A DNA stretch of 60,395 nt from positions 1 to 60,395 of IMG/VR virus record IMGVR_UViG_3300046820_000327; one strand, 5' to 3'. Positions 6,419 to 16,259 of this stretch are shown piece after piece. Made by a program: the position numbers and the translations under genes. Every line of letters starts with the position of its first letter. Within the stretch, counting starts at the first letter, position 1. A model generated the notes under the pieces. The model saw only the letters and a list, made by a program, of their open reading frames with translations, did no database searches and had not been told where the DNA came from. Source of the stretch: a virus.

Positions 6419-8332
6419 TTATATGAATTTTGATACGTCTACTTTGATGGTAGTGGATTTACCTTCAATGGCATCCAATTTTTCGGTGATTGTAACCAGT
6501 TGCTCTTCAGATGGATTTGGGTTAGCATCTAACCAATTGGTAACATCATTTCTCATGTTATCAATTTTACTCAAGGCCGACTGGGTGTCTTGGAGATTAT
6601 CCGAATCCCAGTCCACTGCGTCTGGATCAATTTTTGGCAATTCTGCGGCTAGGGTTTTAGCTGGATCAGCTTTAGTCGGTAAAGGTATATTTAAACTAGT
6701 CTGACGTGCAATATTACGCCCTTCCATTAGACTGGATTTAATAGCATCGCCATATAAGTCGTTGGACGCCATTCCCTCAAACATTTCGCTGAATCCTAAT
6801 TTTTGTTTGTCTACACCAAACGAGTGTAACTTGCTGGCCATACCAAGTAAACTACCAGGGCCTGCTGGCACTAGAGCAGATGTTGGATCAATGCCTGCCA
6901 ACGATAAATTGCTTTGTTCTTTAGATAACTGTGCAGTTGTTGATGCCAGGGCACCATTGGCTTTGTCTACTACCGCCTTGAGATCTGCATTGCCTGCTGC
7001 CTGGGTAGTAAATGCGTTAACCGCGGTAGTTACATCTGCTTTGGCACTAACTACATCTGGGTAAGAATTTATATATGCTTGTAAATCTTCGCCAGTTAGG
7101 CCAATTTCTGTTCCAGCGGCGGTAGCGGCTTGTGTTGCCGAACTAAGAGCATTGGCTTTATTAATCATATCCTTGCCAACTACGCTTTCAGCAATTTTTT
7201 CCATGCTCTTACTAATATCACGGAAACTATCCATGTGTGCTTTTCCGCTGACACTACCTAGCATATCACTCATGGTAGGTAAGCCTAATGGACTATCTCC
7301 TGAACCTAGCATACCCTTAAATGCACTGGCTATGTCGTCGGGCAATGGATTTTTTAATCCTTCGAGATTAGGCAAACCAGGCACTTCTATTTTCTTTAGC
7401 ATGTCTCCAACTTTACTAAAGTCAGTAAAGTTTCCACCCAAATTACTAAAGGCATTTCCTAGTCCTGCTAAATTACCACCGGGTATAGCTTTCATAATAT
7501 CAGGGCTAACAATATTTTTAACATCAAGTACACTGGCTAGACTACTTAAATTTGCAGTAGCAGGAAGTTGCAGTCCTGTTTGCTTGATAATTTTTTGCAA
7601 GTCGTTACCTTGTACTTCTCCTAAAATTTGCTGTAGTTGGGCTGGCGGAATGTTGTCTATGTTTCTTGGGTCAAATCCCGCTTGAGCAATCATATCATTG
7701 ATACCAACGCTGTCGGCAAGACCTTGATTTTGTAAATTCTTGATAAGGCTGGCAGGATTTCCCAAATTAGCCATGTCCTTGGCATCAAACATAGTCCCAA
7801 ATCCGCCAAGGCTTTTTCCTAATGCACCAATGTTATCTTTTGCAGACATTGCTAAAGACGTAATTGCGCCAGCACCGGGTAAACTTGACATACTAGGTAG
7901 TGCAGGTAATCCACCAAATACGTTACTCATGCCATTGCTGGCCATACTGGCAAATCCTGAAAATCCTACACCTAAGTCACTAAATGATTTACCACCGAAT
8001 TCTTTTAGTGCGGCTCCCCATTCAGCGGCCGCGGCGCCAAAGCCTGCACTTTGATTCATAATGCTGGTAAACTTTTTAAGTCCTTCTACACCCGGCTGTA
8101 TGATACTACTGGCCTGTGTTTGAATAGCCGATAGCTGTGTGCCTGAGTTACGCATGAAATCAGGCAGACCTGTGATTGAACTAGGCATTAATGTACTTAA
8201 ACTGTTTAGAGAGCCAGTAACTGGACTAGAGTTAAAATTATTAAAATAACTGGTCATGTTTGAGCTTACGCCCAGACCTTGACCGTCCATGAATCCTTTT
8301 GCCGCTATTAATACGCTTGGTGTAATTGCCAT
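6419..8332 (-). CDS. Large low-complexity phage protein, probably virion
   Basis: 637 aa rich in Ala, Ser, Gly, Leu and Asn, with many short amphipathic helices (MASNGMSNVFGG, GLPDFMRN) and no enzymatic motif. The Ala/Gln-rich region at about 390-480 is probably coiled coil. It lies 54 nt downstream of the PAAR gene and has a late-like TTAAATA motif 22 nt upstream, so a tail or baseplate component is most likely. It might be a tape-measure or hub-type protein, but no family is recognised. Confidence 0.6.
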   Translation of the reverse strand: MAITPSVLIAAKGFMDGQGLGVSSNMTSYFNNFNSSPVTGSLNSLSTLMPSSITGLPDFMRNSGTQLSAIQTQASSIIQPGVEGLKKFTSIMNQSAGFGAAAAEWGAALKEFGGKSFSDLGVGFSGFASMASNGMSNVFGGLPALPSMSSLPGAGAITSLAMSAKDNIGALGKSLGGFGTMFDAKDMANLGNPASLIKNLQNQGLADSVGINDMIAQAGFDPRNIDNIPPAQLQQILGEVQGNDLQKIIKQTGLQLPATANLSSLASVLDVKNIVSPDIMKAIPGGNLAGLGNAFSNLGGNFTDFSKVGDMLKKIEVPGLPNLEGLKNPLPDDIASAFKGMLGSGDSPLGLPTMSDMLGSVSGKAHMDSFRDISKSMEKIAESVVGKDMINKANALSSATQAATAAGTEIGLTGEDLQAYINSYPDVVSAKADVTTAVNAFTTQAAGNADLKAVVDKANGALASTTAQLSKEQSNLSLAGIDPTSALVPAGPGSLLGMASKLHSFGVDKQKLGFSEMFEGMASNDLYGDAIKSSLMEGRNIARQTSLNIPLPTKADPAKTLAAELPKIDPDAVDWDSDNLQDTQSALSKIDNMRNDVTNWLDANPNPSEEQLVTITEKLDAIEGKSTTIKVDVSKFI

Positions 8333-8353
8333 AGAAAAATTTACCTTATACTG

Positions 8354-8360
8354 TATTTAA
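8354..8360 (-). promoter_or_regulatory. Late-like motif TTAAATA
   Basis: One mismatch from ATAAATA, 22 nt before ATG 8332 on the minus strand, in the 53-bp gap after the PAAR gene. It is weaker than the exact copies elsewhere. Confidence 0.3.
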
Positions 8361-8385
8361 GGCTATTTTTAATGCTGGGTTTTAA

Positions 8386-8676
8386 TTATTCGCCGATATC
8401 AACATCCGAGCTACCGCTGGCTACTATATGACCACACTCAAATGGGTCATCTTTACGAGCCGCGGCACGACCATTGATAAACACAGTTCCACTACCAACT
8501 TTTACAGGGTTAGGTACATGCGGTGCATGCGGGGGACCATAGGGACTGTGATCACTGCTCATTGAACCTACTGTGGCCGCAGGCTTTCCGTTAATAAAAA
8601 CATCGCTACTGCAATCGCTTTCAATAATACCGTCACAGTCTGCTAACGGATCGTCTTTACGTGCGGCCTGTGGCAT
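8386..8676 (-). CDS. PAAR-domain spike tip protein
   Basis: 96 aa: MPQAARKDDPLADCDGIIES, VFINGKPAATVGSMSSDH, a His/Pro-rich loop, VFINGRAAARKDDPFECGH, then GSSDVDIG. The repeated VFINGxxAA turns and the metal-binding His/Cys are typical of PAAR proteins, which cap the baseplate or VgrG spike and help pierce the outer membrane. Its start overlaps the stop of the Lsm-like gene upstream. Late expression is expected. Confidence 0.9.
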   Translation of the reverse strand: MPQAARKDDPLADCDGIIESDCSSDVFINGKPAATVGSMSSDHSPYGPPHAPHVPNPVKVGSGTVFINGRAAARKDDPFECGHIVASGSSDVDIGE

Positions 8677-8990
8677 TAGGTAATGATTCCTTGTTTAGGA
8701 ATAATATCAATTCCTGTGGTGGTTTTTAAGTAGTGGCTTTTCATTTGTTCCAAACTTTCAGCACAGAACATAACATGGCTTTTACTTAGTGTTACAGTGG
8801 CTTTTTCGTTGGCGCTGAATAAGCTCTGAATTAAACCTAGTCCTTGTGGGCTCGGAACCACGGTGCAAGGACTGGAAATCCTATAGAAACCGTCGGTTTC
8901 TTCAATGATTTTAGCCACAATTTCGTCGCCATTAACTAACTTGAATGATACAATATCGCCATCTGCGAATTTTTGATTTGAAATTAACAT
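8676..8990 (-). CDS. Lsm-like beta-barrel phage protein
   Basis: 104 aa. GDIVSFKLVNGDEIVAKIIE followed by GFYRISSPCTVV has the strand pattern of an Lsm/Hfq-like small barrel, and a helix (ESLEQMKSHYLKTTTGI) follows. It resembles a conserved small protein of T4-like cyanophages, by memory. RNA binding is only one possibility; the barrel could instead bind a partner protein. It sits between the glutaredoxin and PAAR genes. Confidence 0.6.
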   Translation of the reverse strand: MLISNQKFADGDIVSFKLVNGDEIVAKIIEETDGFYRISSPCTVVPSPQGLGLIQSLFSANEKATVTLSKSHVMFCAESLEQMKSHYLKTTTGIDIIPKQGIIT

Positions 8991-8991
8991 A

Positions 8992-9234
8992 TTATCCTTT
9001 TAGAGTTGTCCAAAATTCTTCTGGGCGGCCTGCTAGGCCTTGGTACCCACCTGCTAGCAATACACCATCGTTAAATATCTGTGGTACACTACGTAAACCT
9101 TGGTCAACAAGTAACTCACGTGCATCCGGTGTTTCTTCGATATTTACTACTGTGTATTCTATGCCCTTGCTTTCCAGTAGGGCCTTGGCTCTATCGCAAA
9201 ACGGGCAATTATTTTTACTGTAAACTGTTATCAT
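8992..9234 (-). CDS. nrdC: Glutaredoxin for the ribonucleotide reductase
   Basis: 80 aa with the CPFC active site at residues 10-13, the cis-Pro in SVPQIF (about 50-55) and the glutathione-binding GGYQGL. The length is typical of a monothiol-exchange glutaredoxin, as in T4 NrdC. It overlaps nrdB by 4 nt, so the electron donor and the reductase are made together. Confidence 0.9.
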   Translation of the reverse strand: MITVYSKNNCPFCDRAKALLESKGIEYTVVNIEETPDARELLVDQGLRSVPQIFNDGVLLAGGYQGLAGRPEEFWTTLKG

Positions 9235-10358
9235 AAACTAAATCCCTTGAATGTATTGTTATCGACGTCTTGTTTTGTTCCACCAATGACGTAAGTGGTG
9301 ATTTCAGTTTCTTGTGGTGCTACTTGTACATCACTGCCAGCAATCCATTTAGCAGTCCATGGTAACGGATTTGACCCCGGTTTAACACCACAATCTAATC
9401 CAATTGCTGTCATACGCTTGCAAGCAATCCAATCAACATATTGAGCTAATAATTGTTCATTTAAACCAATCATTGATCCATCTTTAAACAAGTACTTGGC
9501 CCAAGACTTTTCCTGTTCAACTGCTTGCTTGAACATAGCTTCGCACTCTGCACGAGTTTCCTCTTTGATCTTGGCAAAGTCTGGATCGTCACCAGGTAAA
9601 ATCTTAATTAATGTTTGTGTAAATGCCAAGTGCAAGTTTTCGTCACGACAGATTAACTTGATAATTTTAGCATTACCTTCCATCTTCTTAAGTTCAGCAA
9701 ATGCCCAACTGCAAGCAAAGGATACATAAAATCTTATACCTTCTAGTGCGTTAACAGAATTTATTGCCAACCACAGCTTTTTCTTAAGATCGTATAAGTC
9801 TACTGAGATTTCCTTACCATTGACTGTATGCTTGCCTGGTCCTAGAGTTTGGTACCAACGACTAGCATTAATGCAGTCATCGTAATATCTGCTGATGTCT
9901 GACGCACAGGTTACAATTTCTTCAATGTCTGTTAATTCGTCAAATACTTGGCTAGGATCACTGTACACGTTACGAATAATATGCGTGTAACTGCGTGAGT
10001 GAATAGTTTCGTTAAATGCCCAAGTTTCAATCCATGTTTCTAACTCAGGAATACTTGCCAGGGGCAAAAAGGCAAGATTAGGGCTACGTCCTTGTACGCT
10101 ATCTAATAGGATCTGACGCTTAAGGTTGCTGGTAAAGATATGCTTTTCGTAGTCAGTGAGTTCTTTAAAATCCTTGGCATCACGCAGAACATCGACTTCC
10201 TCAGGGCGCCAAAAGAATCCCAACTGTTTGTCTGTTAGTTTGTCAAACTGTCTATACTTTAATGTTTCGTATCGCTGAATGCTAACTCCGCCCTCAGGAT
10301 CTAAAAATGCCAACGCTTGTGTGTGATTTTTTTTATTATTGATGTTAAAAACTGACAT
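9231..10358 (-). CDS. nrdB: Class Ia ribonucleotide reductase beta subunit
   Basis: 375 aa. All diiron ligands are visible: Asp86 (LLDSVQG), Glu117 and His120 (NETIH), Glu206 (NALEGIRF), Glu240 and His243 (RDENLH). The radical-bearing Tyr124 lies in SRSYTH. The protein makes the tyrosyl radical needed by NrdA to reduce NDPs to dNDPs. It is separated from nrdA by a GCSF/SGNH gene but is co-directional and tightly packed. Confidence 0.96.
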   Translation of the reverse strand: MSVFNINNKKNHTQALAFLDPEGGVSIQRYETLKYRQFDKLTDKQLGFFWRPEEVDVLRDAKDFKELTDYEKHIFTSNLKRQILLDSVQGRSPNLAFLPLASIPELETWIETWAFNETIHSRSYTHIIRNVYSDPSQVFDELTDIEEIVTCASDISRYYDDCINASRWYQTLGPGKHTVNGKEISVDLYDLKKKLWLAINSVNALEGIRFYVSFACSWAFAELKKMEGNAKIIKLICRDENLHLAFTQTLIKILPGDDPDFAKIKEETRAECEAMFKQAVEQEKSWAKYLFKDGSMIGLNEQLLAQYVDWIACKRMTAIGLDCGVKPGSNPLPWTAKWIAGSDVQVAPQETEITTYVIGGTKQDVDNNTFKGFSL

Positions 10359-10359
10359 T

Positions 10360-11100
10360 TTATTTTTTCTCCAATTTACTGTCTATGTGCTTTTGTACAA
10401 TTTCTGCCCAGGCTTTCATGGCTTCCCACGCAGGGTGAAACCCGTCAGGGCAAAAACTATTTAATTCTTTGGCTAACTCAAAGTAGCCATCTTTGTGATC
10501 ATTATAAAATACCCAGTTACTGAAGTCAATGTGTTTGACCAATTCAGCGAGTGTATGATATTTATAAACACCGAAATTACTATTAACTATGTAGTCTTGA
10601 TTTGTCCAATAATTGATATAGCTCATAAACAAGTATGGTATACCACGTGCTTTCAAGAAGTGCTCTAACTTAATTATCTCCATTAGCCCACGGTAAGCAA
10701 ATACCAGTTCATTTCCAATTGTAAACATCTCTTTTTTGGCACGGGCTGTTGCGGCACTGGGAAAGTCTTGCATGCCGCCTGCAGGACTAAATCTTATGTC
10801 TTCTCGCACAGTCAGCATAGGCATTTTGTGATCATCCTGCACCGCTGGGTCTATTAAAAAGTCTTGGCGCTGTAGTCCAGACCACATCACTAAAACCATG
10901 TCAACAGATTTGCCCGACAGCACGTAATTAATCACGCTGTCTGCAATATATTCGTTGCCTGCTCCGGGAACTGCTAGATTAGTGATATTGCCCAGATGGT
11001 TTAGAGGTAAACTCCAAGTGCCATCTGGTATATCATAGAATCCTGGTCCAGTAAAACTACAACCAGATACCAGTAGATTTAAATTACGCACGATTCGCAA
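10360..11100 (-). CDS. SGNH-hydrolase-like protein (GCSF type), copy 1
   Basis: 246 aa. Residues 13-16 are GCSF, which replaces the GDSL block with Ser15 as the likely nucleophile. VPGAGNEY supplies the Gly/Asn oxyanion blocks, and CPDGFHPAW near the C-terminus gives the Asp/His pair. Such proteins are esterases or acetyl-hydrolases, often acting on sugars. The gene lies between nrdA and nrdB and overlaps nrdA by 22 nt. The substrate is unknown. Two more GCSF proteins occur in the window. Confidence 0.7.
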   Translation of the reverse strand: MRIVRNLNLLVSGCSFTGPGFYDIPDGTWSLPLNHLGNITNLAVPGAGNEYIADSVINYVLSGKSVDMVLVMWSGLQRQDFLIDPAVQDDHKMPMLTVREDIRFSPAGGMQDFPSAATARAKKEMFTIGNELVFAYRGLMEIIKLEHFLKARGIPYLFMSYINYWTNQDYIVNSNFGVYKYHTLAELVKHIDFSNWVFYNDHKDGYFELAKELNSFCPDGFHPAWEAMKAWAEIVQKHIDSKLEKK

Positions 11101-13391
11101 GCGTCCTGTCCGTCATCTGGCAGTGGGTCGTTTGCTGGTGCTTCGGCCTGTTTAGATAGTTTATCTACGTCAATTTCGCCTTGACCATCGTTGGTGTTAA
11201 AATAATACAGTTGTTTTGTTCCGTACTTGTAGCACATGATTAAGTGCTTGAGCATCTCACTCATTGGAATCTTTTCATCTTCGTAGAAACGAGGATTGTA
11301 CGAAGTATTGATACTAATGCCTTGGTCAATGTATTTCTGCAATACTGCACAAAGTTTTAGGTAGCCTTCTGGTGATTGTTGATCCCATAATAGTTCGTAT
11401 TTGTTTTTTAGTTTTCTAAATTCTGGAACTACTTGTTTTAATACGCCATGTTTGCTTTGTTTAATACTAACATAACTACGTGGAGGTTCAATGCCGTTGG
11501 TAGCATTAGAGATCTGAGCACTTGTTTCTGCTGGCATTAATGCCATTAGTGTTGCATTACGGATGCCATATTGTTTAATTTGTTCACGTAACTGTCCCCA
11601 AGGCATACGCTCTTGGTGTGGTACTAGTTCGTCAACGTCTTTCTTGTATGTGTCGATAGGCAATAGGCCTTGAGCATATTTTAGTTCTTGCCACTTGATG
11701 CAAGGTCCTTGCTCAATGGCCAAGTCAGCCGATGCTTTGATCAAGTAGTACGACCATGCTTCTGCATATTCATCTACTAATGCCAATGCACGTGGATCGC
11801 TGTAGCTTACATCATTCTTAGCCAAGAAGTATGCAAAGTTAATGATGCCGATACCTAGTGGACGGAATTCCATTGTTGCTAATTCTGCGGCTTTAACTGG
11901 ATATCCTTGGTATGATAGTAAAGCATCTAATCCACGTACCGCTAGTGTTGCCATCTTCTCAAAGTCTTGAGGTTGTTTTACATTACCCCAGTTTGCGGCA
12001 CTTAATGTACAAAGAGCAATACGACCTAGTTCATCGTTAATGTCAGTTAAAGGAACTGTTGGCAAGTCAATTTCGCAACATAGATTACTTTGTTTAACTG
12101 GGTGTAGCTTTTCGTTGAACGGACTGTGTGTATTAGCATGATCTACGTTTTGCAAATAGATACGACCTGTGTCTTTGCGTTCTTGCATAAACTTGGCAAA
12201 CAAGTCAATGGCTTTGATAGTTTTCTTGCGTAGTTTAGTGTTGCGTTCAGAGCGTTCATATAGTTCTTTGAACTTGTCTTGATCGTTAAAAAACGCTTCG
12301 TACATCTCAGGAACATCGTGTGGGCTAAACAATGTAATGTCGCCACCTGTGATTAAACGTTCGTACATCAATTTGTTGAACTGTACACCATAGTCCATTT
12401 GACGCACACGATTGTCTTCTGTGCCTTTGTTGTTCTTTAGTACCAGTAGGTCTTCTACTTCATAGTGCCAAATTGGATAGTAAAGTGTTGCGGCGCCGTT
12501 GCGTACACCACCTTGACTACAACTGCGTGTTGCTGATTGGAATAACTTGTAAAAAGGAATTACACCCGTATGGTAGGCGTCGCCGCTACGGATAGGCGAA
12601 CCCAAAGCCCTAATTCGTCCTGCACCAATACCAATTCCGGCTTTTTGGCTGACATACTTAACGATACTACTAGTAGTGGCATTGATACTATCAAGACTGT
12701 CATCAGTCTCAATGAGAACGCAACTACTGAATTGTTTTTGCGGAGTGCGTACACCGGCCATAACAGGAGTAGGCAAGCTGATATCAAAATTACTAATTGC
12801 ATCATAGTAGTCCTTAACCCACTGCAGGCGTGTTTCTTTAGGATAGCTTTGGAATAGTGTTGCTGAAATCAACATGTAAGCCACTTGAGGGGTTTCGTAG
12901 ATTTCTTTGGTCACACGATTTTGAACCAAATACTTGCCTCTCCACTGCTCCATGGCCACATAAGTAAACTGCTCATCACGATCGTGACGTATATAGGAAT
13001 TTAATTGATCCCACTCGGCGTCCGAGTAGGCTGTTAGTAAATCTTTGTCATAGTAGCCAATTTCAACATTACGCTTGACCAGCTGGATTAGTGGCCAAGG
13101 CTGATAGTTGCCATATACTTGTTTACGCAAGTGATAGCCCACAAGACGACCTGCAACATATTGATAGTTAGGAGCTTCCTCGCTGATTAAGTCTGCGGCG
13201 CTCTTAATTAAAGTTTCTTGTATGTCTGCTGTTTTAATACCAGTATAGAATTGCACATGACTATTGATTTCTACTTCGCTAGCACTGACTCCTGTGATTC
13301 CTTCTGTGGCCCAAAATACAACTTTGTGTAGCTTTTCAATATCTAGCGGCTCTCGACGTCCGTCTCGTTTTGTGACTAATATTTGACTCAT
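11079..13391 (-). CDS. nrdA: Class Ia ribonucleotide reductase alpha subunit
   Basis: 770 aa, the usual length. An N-terminal ATP-cone (residues about 1-95) suggests dATP/ATP activity control. Key residues are visible: SSCVLIETDDSLDS with the first redox Cys (about 224), NLCCEIDLP with the Asn, radical Cys and Glu, and the C-terminal CESCVI pair that exchanges electrons with glutaredoxin. The enzyme supplies dNDPs for phage replication together with NrdB and the glutaredoxin downstream. Confidence 0.96.
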   Translation of the reverse strand: MSQILVTKRDGRREPLDIEKLHKVVFWATEGITGVSASEVEINSHVQFYTGIKTADIQETLIKSAADLISEEAPNYQYVAGRLVGYHLRKQVYGNYQPWPLIQLVKRNVEIGYYDKDLLTAYSDAEWDQLNSYIRHDRDEQFTYVAMEQWRGKYLVQNRVTKEIYETPQVAYMLISATLFQSYPKETRLQWVKDYYDAISNFDISLPTPVMAGVRTPQKQFSSCVLIETDDSLDSINATTSSIVKYVSQKAGIGIGAGRIRALGSPIRSGDAYHTGVIPFYKLFQSATRSCSQGGVRNGAATLYYPIWHYEVEDLLVLKNNKGTEDNRVRQMDYGVQFNKLMYERLITGGDITLFSPHDVPEMYEAFFNDQDKFKELYERSERNTKLRKKTIKAIDLFAKFMQERKDTGRIYLQNVDHANTHSPFNEKLHPVKQSNLCCEIDLPTVPLTDINDELGRIALCTLSAANWGNVKQPQDFEKMATLAVRGLDALLSYQGYPVKAAELATMEFRPLGIGIINFAYFLAKNDVSYSDPRALALVDEYAEAWSYYLIKASADLAIEQGPCIKWQELKYAQGLLPIDTYKKDVDELVPHQERMPWGQLREQIKQYGIRNATLMALMPAETSAQISNATNGIEPPRSYVSIKQSKHGVLKQVVPEFRKLKNKYELLWDQQSPEGYLKLCAVLQKYIDQGISINTSYNPRFYEDEKIPMSEMLKHLIMCYKYGTKQLYYFNTNDGQGEIDVDKLSKQAEAPANDPLPDDGQDACESCVI

Positions 13392-13400
13392 TGATTCCTC

Positions 13401-13844
13401 TTAATAATCTTTTAATTTTAGATCTGCACTTGTGTAGATTCTTTTTAATTTTAATTTTTTGTTGACGTGTTCTTTATTTACAATCTTATCTTCAATCAAA
13501 TTAAGAATATATTTTCCTTGCTCGACCCATACTAAATTGTATGTATACCTAGTATCAGGGTCAACATAAACTCTTAATTCAATATCTGGCTTGTGCTGAG
13601 TAAAGTATATAGTGTACAACATTCCAAGAGCTTTTGCAAGATCACAATACCAATTTTCCTCAATTAATTGCCAGGGATCTGGCCAACTATCAGGACGATC
13701 TGGATCTAAGTAATAAGGGTCAAAAGGACAGCTTTGCCAAAACTCTTGTGTTTGGCAAAGACTTTCTTCTATTGGTAAACTATCTAAAGTTTTTCGAAAA
13801 GCACGCCAGCGAACCAGACGTTCGTCAGCTTTGAGTTTCCACAT
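13401..13844 (-). CDS. Conserved T4-like phage protein (147 aa)
   Basis: 147 aa. The first half is rich in Trp and Pro: WRAFRKTLDSLP, CPFDPYYLDPDRPDSWPDPW, then ENWYCDLAKALGMLYT. I recognise this pattern from conserved hypothetical proteins of T4-like marine phages. The C-terminal part is basic and strand-rich. It is 10 nt upstream of nrdA. No clear ribosome-binding site precedes the ATG; a TAAACT box 8 nt upstream may be a -10 element, with low confidence. Confidence 0.65.
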   Translation of the reverse strand: MWKLKADERLVRWRAFRKTLDSLPIEESLCQTQEFWQSCPFDPYYLDPDRPDSWPDPWQLIEENWYCDLAKALGMLYTIYFTQHKPDIELRVYVDPDTRYTYNLVWVEQGKYILNLIEDKIVNKEHVNKKLKLKRIYTSADLKLKDY

Positions 13845-13850
13845 ATTTTT

Positions 13851-15515
13851 TTAGTTTAAATATTCGATATTCGATGTTAACAAAATAGGATCCGACACTA
13901 CAGATGAAGTATATGTAATATCCCCGGTAACACCGTTGACATTAAAATCAAAGCCTACGTCCCCGGTTTCTGTATAATCTTCGTCAAAGTAATATGCACC
14001 ACTTCGTCTAACAATTTTCATCTCTCCGGTTCGTGTGGCACCATCGTGTGTGATAACATAATTTAATTTAAGATTATTATACCCAGATGGAATATACTTA
14101 AGGCCAACACTGGTTGTTGTTGCAGATTCTTCTAGCTCAAGGGTATTACCTCTACCAGTGGTCAATCGACCGTTGACAATTCCTAGATCCTGTCCTACTA
14201 TGTAGCAATTATAAGATCCGTAGTCAATGTTAGGGAACAAAGCATAGTCTGTATCGTTGCGATCAAAACTGTCAGCAATACTGAAGTTGTTATTGTCTTC
14301 AAATTTAATAGCGGCACTGGTTGCTAAACCGGCTGCATTGTTGATCGGTGTGTCGCTTTCGTGGTCGTCAAGGCCAGCGGCAGTAACAATGTTACCAAGG
14401 CTCATTACATTATTAACATAAGGATAGCAACGTAGACTTTCCTTGGCGCTGTAACGATAATAGTTATCATATACGCTGATACCATAAGGAATATATGCAT
14501 TTGGATCAACACTATTGTTACCGGCCACAATGTGATGGTAACAATGATCAAAGAAGCAACTGGTTACACTAACACCAACTACACCGTTGTTAAGTTCTAT
14601 ACCATAGTTCTGGTCCATGAAGTCGCATTGTGTAAACACTAAATTTCTAACTATCTCATGTTCTGAATTGTTATTCACACATACAGCGGCAATGCCACTG
14701 GCACGTTCAACGTTATACACAGGATGATTAAGACTAGTAGATCCTGCATAGTCAGCTGTGGTTTTATCCAACATACCGCGGAACATAACTCTGTTAAAAG
14801 TAGCAGTAAATCCTCCGTCAATGACTAAACAGCTTTGATCGTAGTCCAGTGACTTTTGTATAAAGCTCATGTCGCTGAAATGGTATTCAGCAATTTCAGG
14901 TTGTACACTTCCCACTGGCGCACCAAAATCAACACCAACTTGTCCGGCACTGTCTGCGAATTGTGCTATAGGGCCGTCAAAACTTCCTTCGAGACTTGTG
15001 CTACGTTTTCCTTCGCCTTGTAGACGAGAATAAGGGGGAATATCGATTGTACTGGTAACTCTGTACGTGCCTGCTGGGAAATAAATTGTTCTGTGTTTGC
15101 CGCTGGCAATTTGACTTTGACTAGATCCGTATGTACGCTCTAGTGCTCGCTGAATAGCGGCTGTGTCATCGGCTACACCGTTACCAATGGCGCCAAAGTC
15201 TTTTACGGAAACATAATCATCTAACTTATCTTGTAGTGTACGTACAATAGGATGTAGTGCATCTACACCAGTAACCACTTGGAAACCTGCAGCCAACCCT
15301 TTAAATGTATAGCTGTTGGCTAATGCTAAAATATCTGCGTGTTCTGTTAGAATTTCTGTGCGTCCTTCTACAGGAGCACCTTCGGCTGTTGTACCGTTAC
15401 CAATATATAGACGACGCTCATCTACACTCCAGCCCAGCTCAGCTGATGATAAGTTAGGTAAATCTTGTTGTAAACCTCTGCGATGTTGAATTCGGCTTAT
15501 TTGCACTACTGCCAT
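13851..15515 (-). CDS. Tailspike with pectate-lyase-like beta-helix
   Basis: 554 aa. Residues 1-50 form the phage fibre adaptor (ISRIQHRRGLQQDLPNL, then AELGWSVDERRLYIGNG). From about 105 it matches the Pectate_lyase_3 fold: VKDFGAIGNGVADDTAAIQ, then RTIYFPAGTYRVTSTIDIP, then right-handed helix coils to about 450. Such tailspikes bind or degrade capsule or LPS glycans. The catalytic residues are not clear. A CTAAATA late-like motif lies 31 nt upstream. Confidence 0.8.
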   Translation of the reverse strand: MAVVQISRIQHRRGLQQDLPNLSSAELGWSVDERRLYIGNGTTAEGAPVEGRTEILTEHADILALANSYTFKGLAAGFQVVTGVDALHPIVRTLQDKLDDYVSVKDFGAIGNGVADDTAAIQRALERTYGSSQSQIASGKHRTIYFPAGTYRVTSTIDIPPYSRLQGEGKRSTSLEGSFDGPIAQFADSAGQVGVDFGAPVGSVQPEIAEYHFSDMSFIQKSLDYDQSCLVIDGGFTATFNRVMFRGMLDKTTADYAGSTSLNHPVYNVERASGIAAVCVNNNSEHEIVRNLVFTQCDFMDQNYGIELNNGVVGVSVTSCFFDHCYHHIVAGNNSVDPNAYIPYGISVYDNYYRYSAKESLRCYPYVNNVMSLGNIVTAAGLDDHESDTPINNAAGLATSAAIKFEDNNNFSIADSFDRNDTDYALFPNIDYGSYNCYIVGQDLGIVNGRLTTGRGNTLELEESATTTSVGLKYIPSGYNNLKLNYVITHDGATRTGEMKIVRRSGAYYFDEDYTETGDVGFDFNVNGVTGDITYTSSVVSDPILLTSNIEYLN

Positions 15516-15548
15516 GGCTTAACCCTCAAATAATGTTATATCTAGTAT

Positions 15549-16259
15549 TTAGCAGGTTAGGTAATAGAGCTCTACTCGTTTGTTCCACTCATTTTTCCAG
15601 TGTTCAAATTCAGCACCTTCTACAGTAAATTCCAAGTATTCTGGCTTAGAATAGGTGTTATCTTCCAACATTTTAGGCTGGCAAGCCATCAAAATTACAC
15701 CTTGATCTATGCTAGTACCATGCATGTGATCGTGTGCTTGTGCATAGGCCGCTAATTGCAAAAAGTAATCTTCAATCCACTCACGCTTCTTGGGCTTGTT
15801 GGTTTGTTTAAAGTCCATGATTGCTGGCTTGCCTTTCCATAGCCCCAGGCAGTCTGTGGTACCTGCATATAACCCACTATAATACAGCGGTACTTCTACA
15901 CCCCAGAACTCATCTACATTGCCCAGGCCTTGTAGAATAATTTCCGCGGCCATAAACCAGCTGGGATGAGCATAAGGGTTAGTGGGCAAGGGTTTCATAT
16001 CTCCGCTTTGCACATAAGTCTCTAAGTAGGCATGCATACGTGTTCCGCGGTTAGCGGCTTCTGTAGTGATCTGTTGAGCACGTTCTTCGCCTACAGCTTT
16101 ACGCCAATTGGCTAATGCTTCACGTTTTTCCTGCGGTTTGGTCTTATCTAAAATAGTAGTAACACTCGGTACTTTAGATCCATTGGGTAAGCAATAATGA
16201 CGTTTGCCGTCAACGGTTGTGCGATCGCACGGCGTGTAATTATATCTTTGAATTATCAT
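15549..16259 (-). CDS. PD-(D/E)XK family exonuclease
   Basis: 236 aa. The nuclease motif GTTDCLGLWKGKPAIMDFKQT provides the Asp and the D-x-K pair, and QLAAYA further on is the helix typical of RecB/Cas4-type nucleases. It resembles the exonuclease of cyanophage T4-like genomes. The Cys residues (12, 23 and scattered later ones) do not form the Cas4/AddB Fe-S pattern, so a cluster is not indicated. It overlaps the upstream SGNH gene and is last in the Fe-S cassette transcript. Confidence 0.8.
   Translation of the reverse strand: MIIQRYNYTPCDRTTVDGKRHYCLPNGSKVPSVTTILDKTKPQEKREALANWRKAVGEERAQQITTEAANRGTRMHAYLETYVQSGDMKPLPTNPYAHPSWFMAAEIILQGLGNVDEFWGVEVPLYYSGLYAGTTDCLGLWKGKPAIMDFKQTNKPKKREWIEDYFLQLAAYAQAHDHMHGTSIDQGVILMACQPKMLEDNTYSKPEYLEFTVEGAEFEHWKNEWNKRVELYYLTC

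Noticed and set aside
7152-7685. Plus-strand open frame opposite the 637-aa protein
   Set aside because: It follows from the composition of the real gene on the other strand; no start signal or domain.
12560-12805. Hydrophobic minus-strand open frame inside nrdA
   Set aside because: It is an alternative frame of a highly conserved gene, without a start site.
15549-16259. Cas4/AddB-type Fe-S cluster in the exonuclease, which would explain the nearby Isc genes
   Set aside because: The cysteines are scattered and do not form the N-terminal plus C-terminal Cys pattern of those enzymes.
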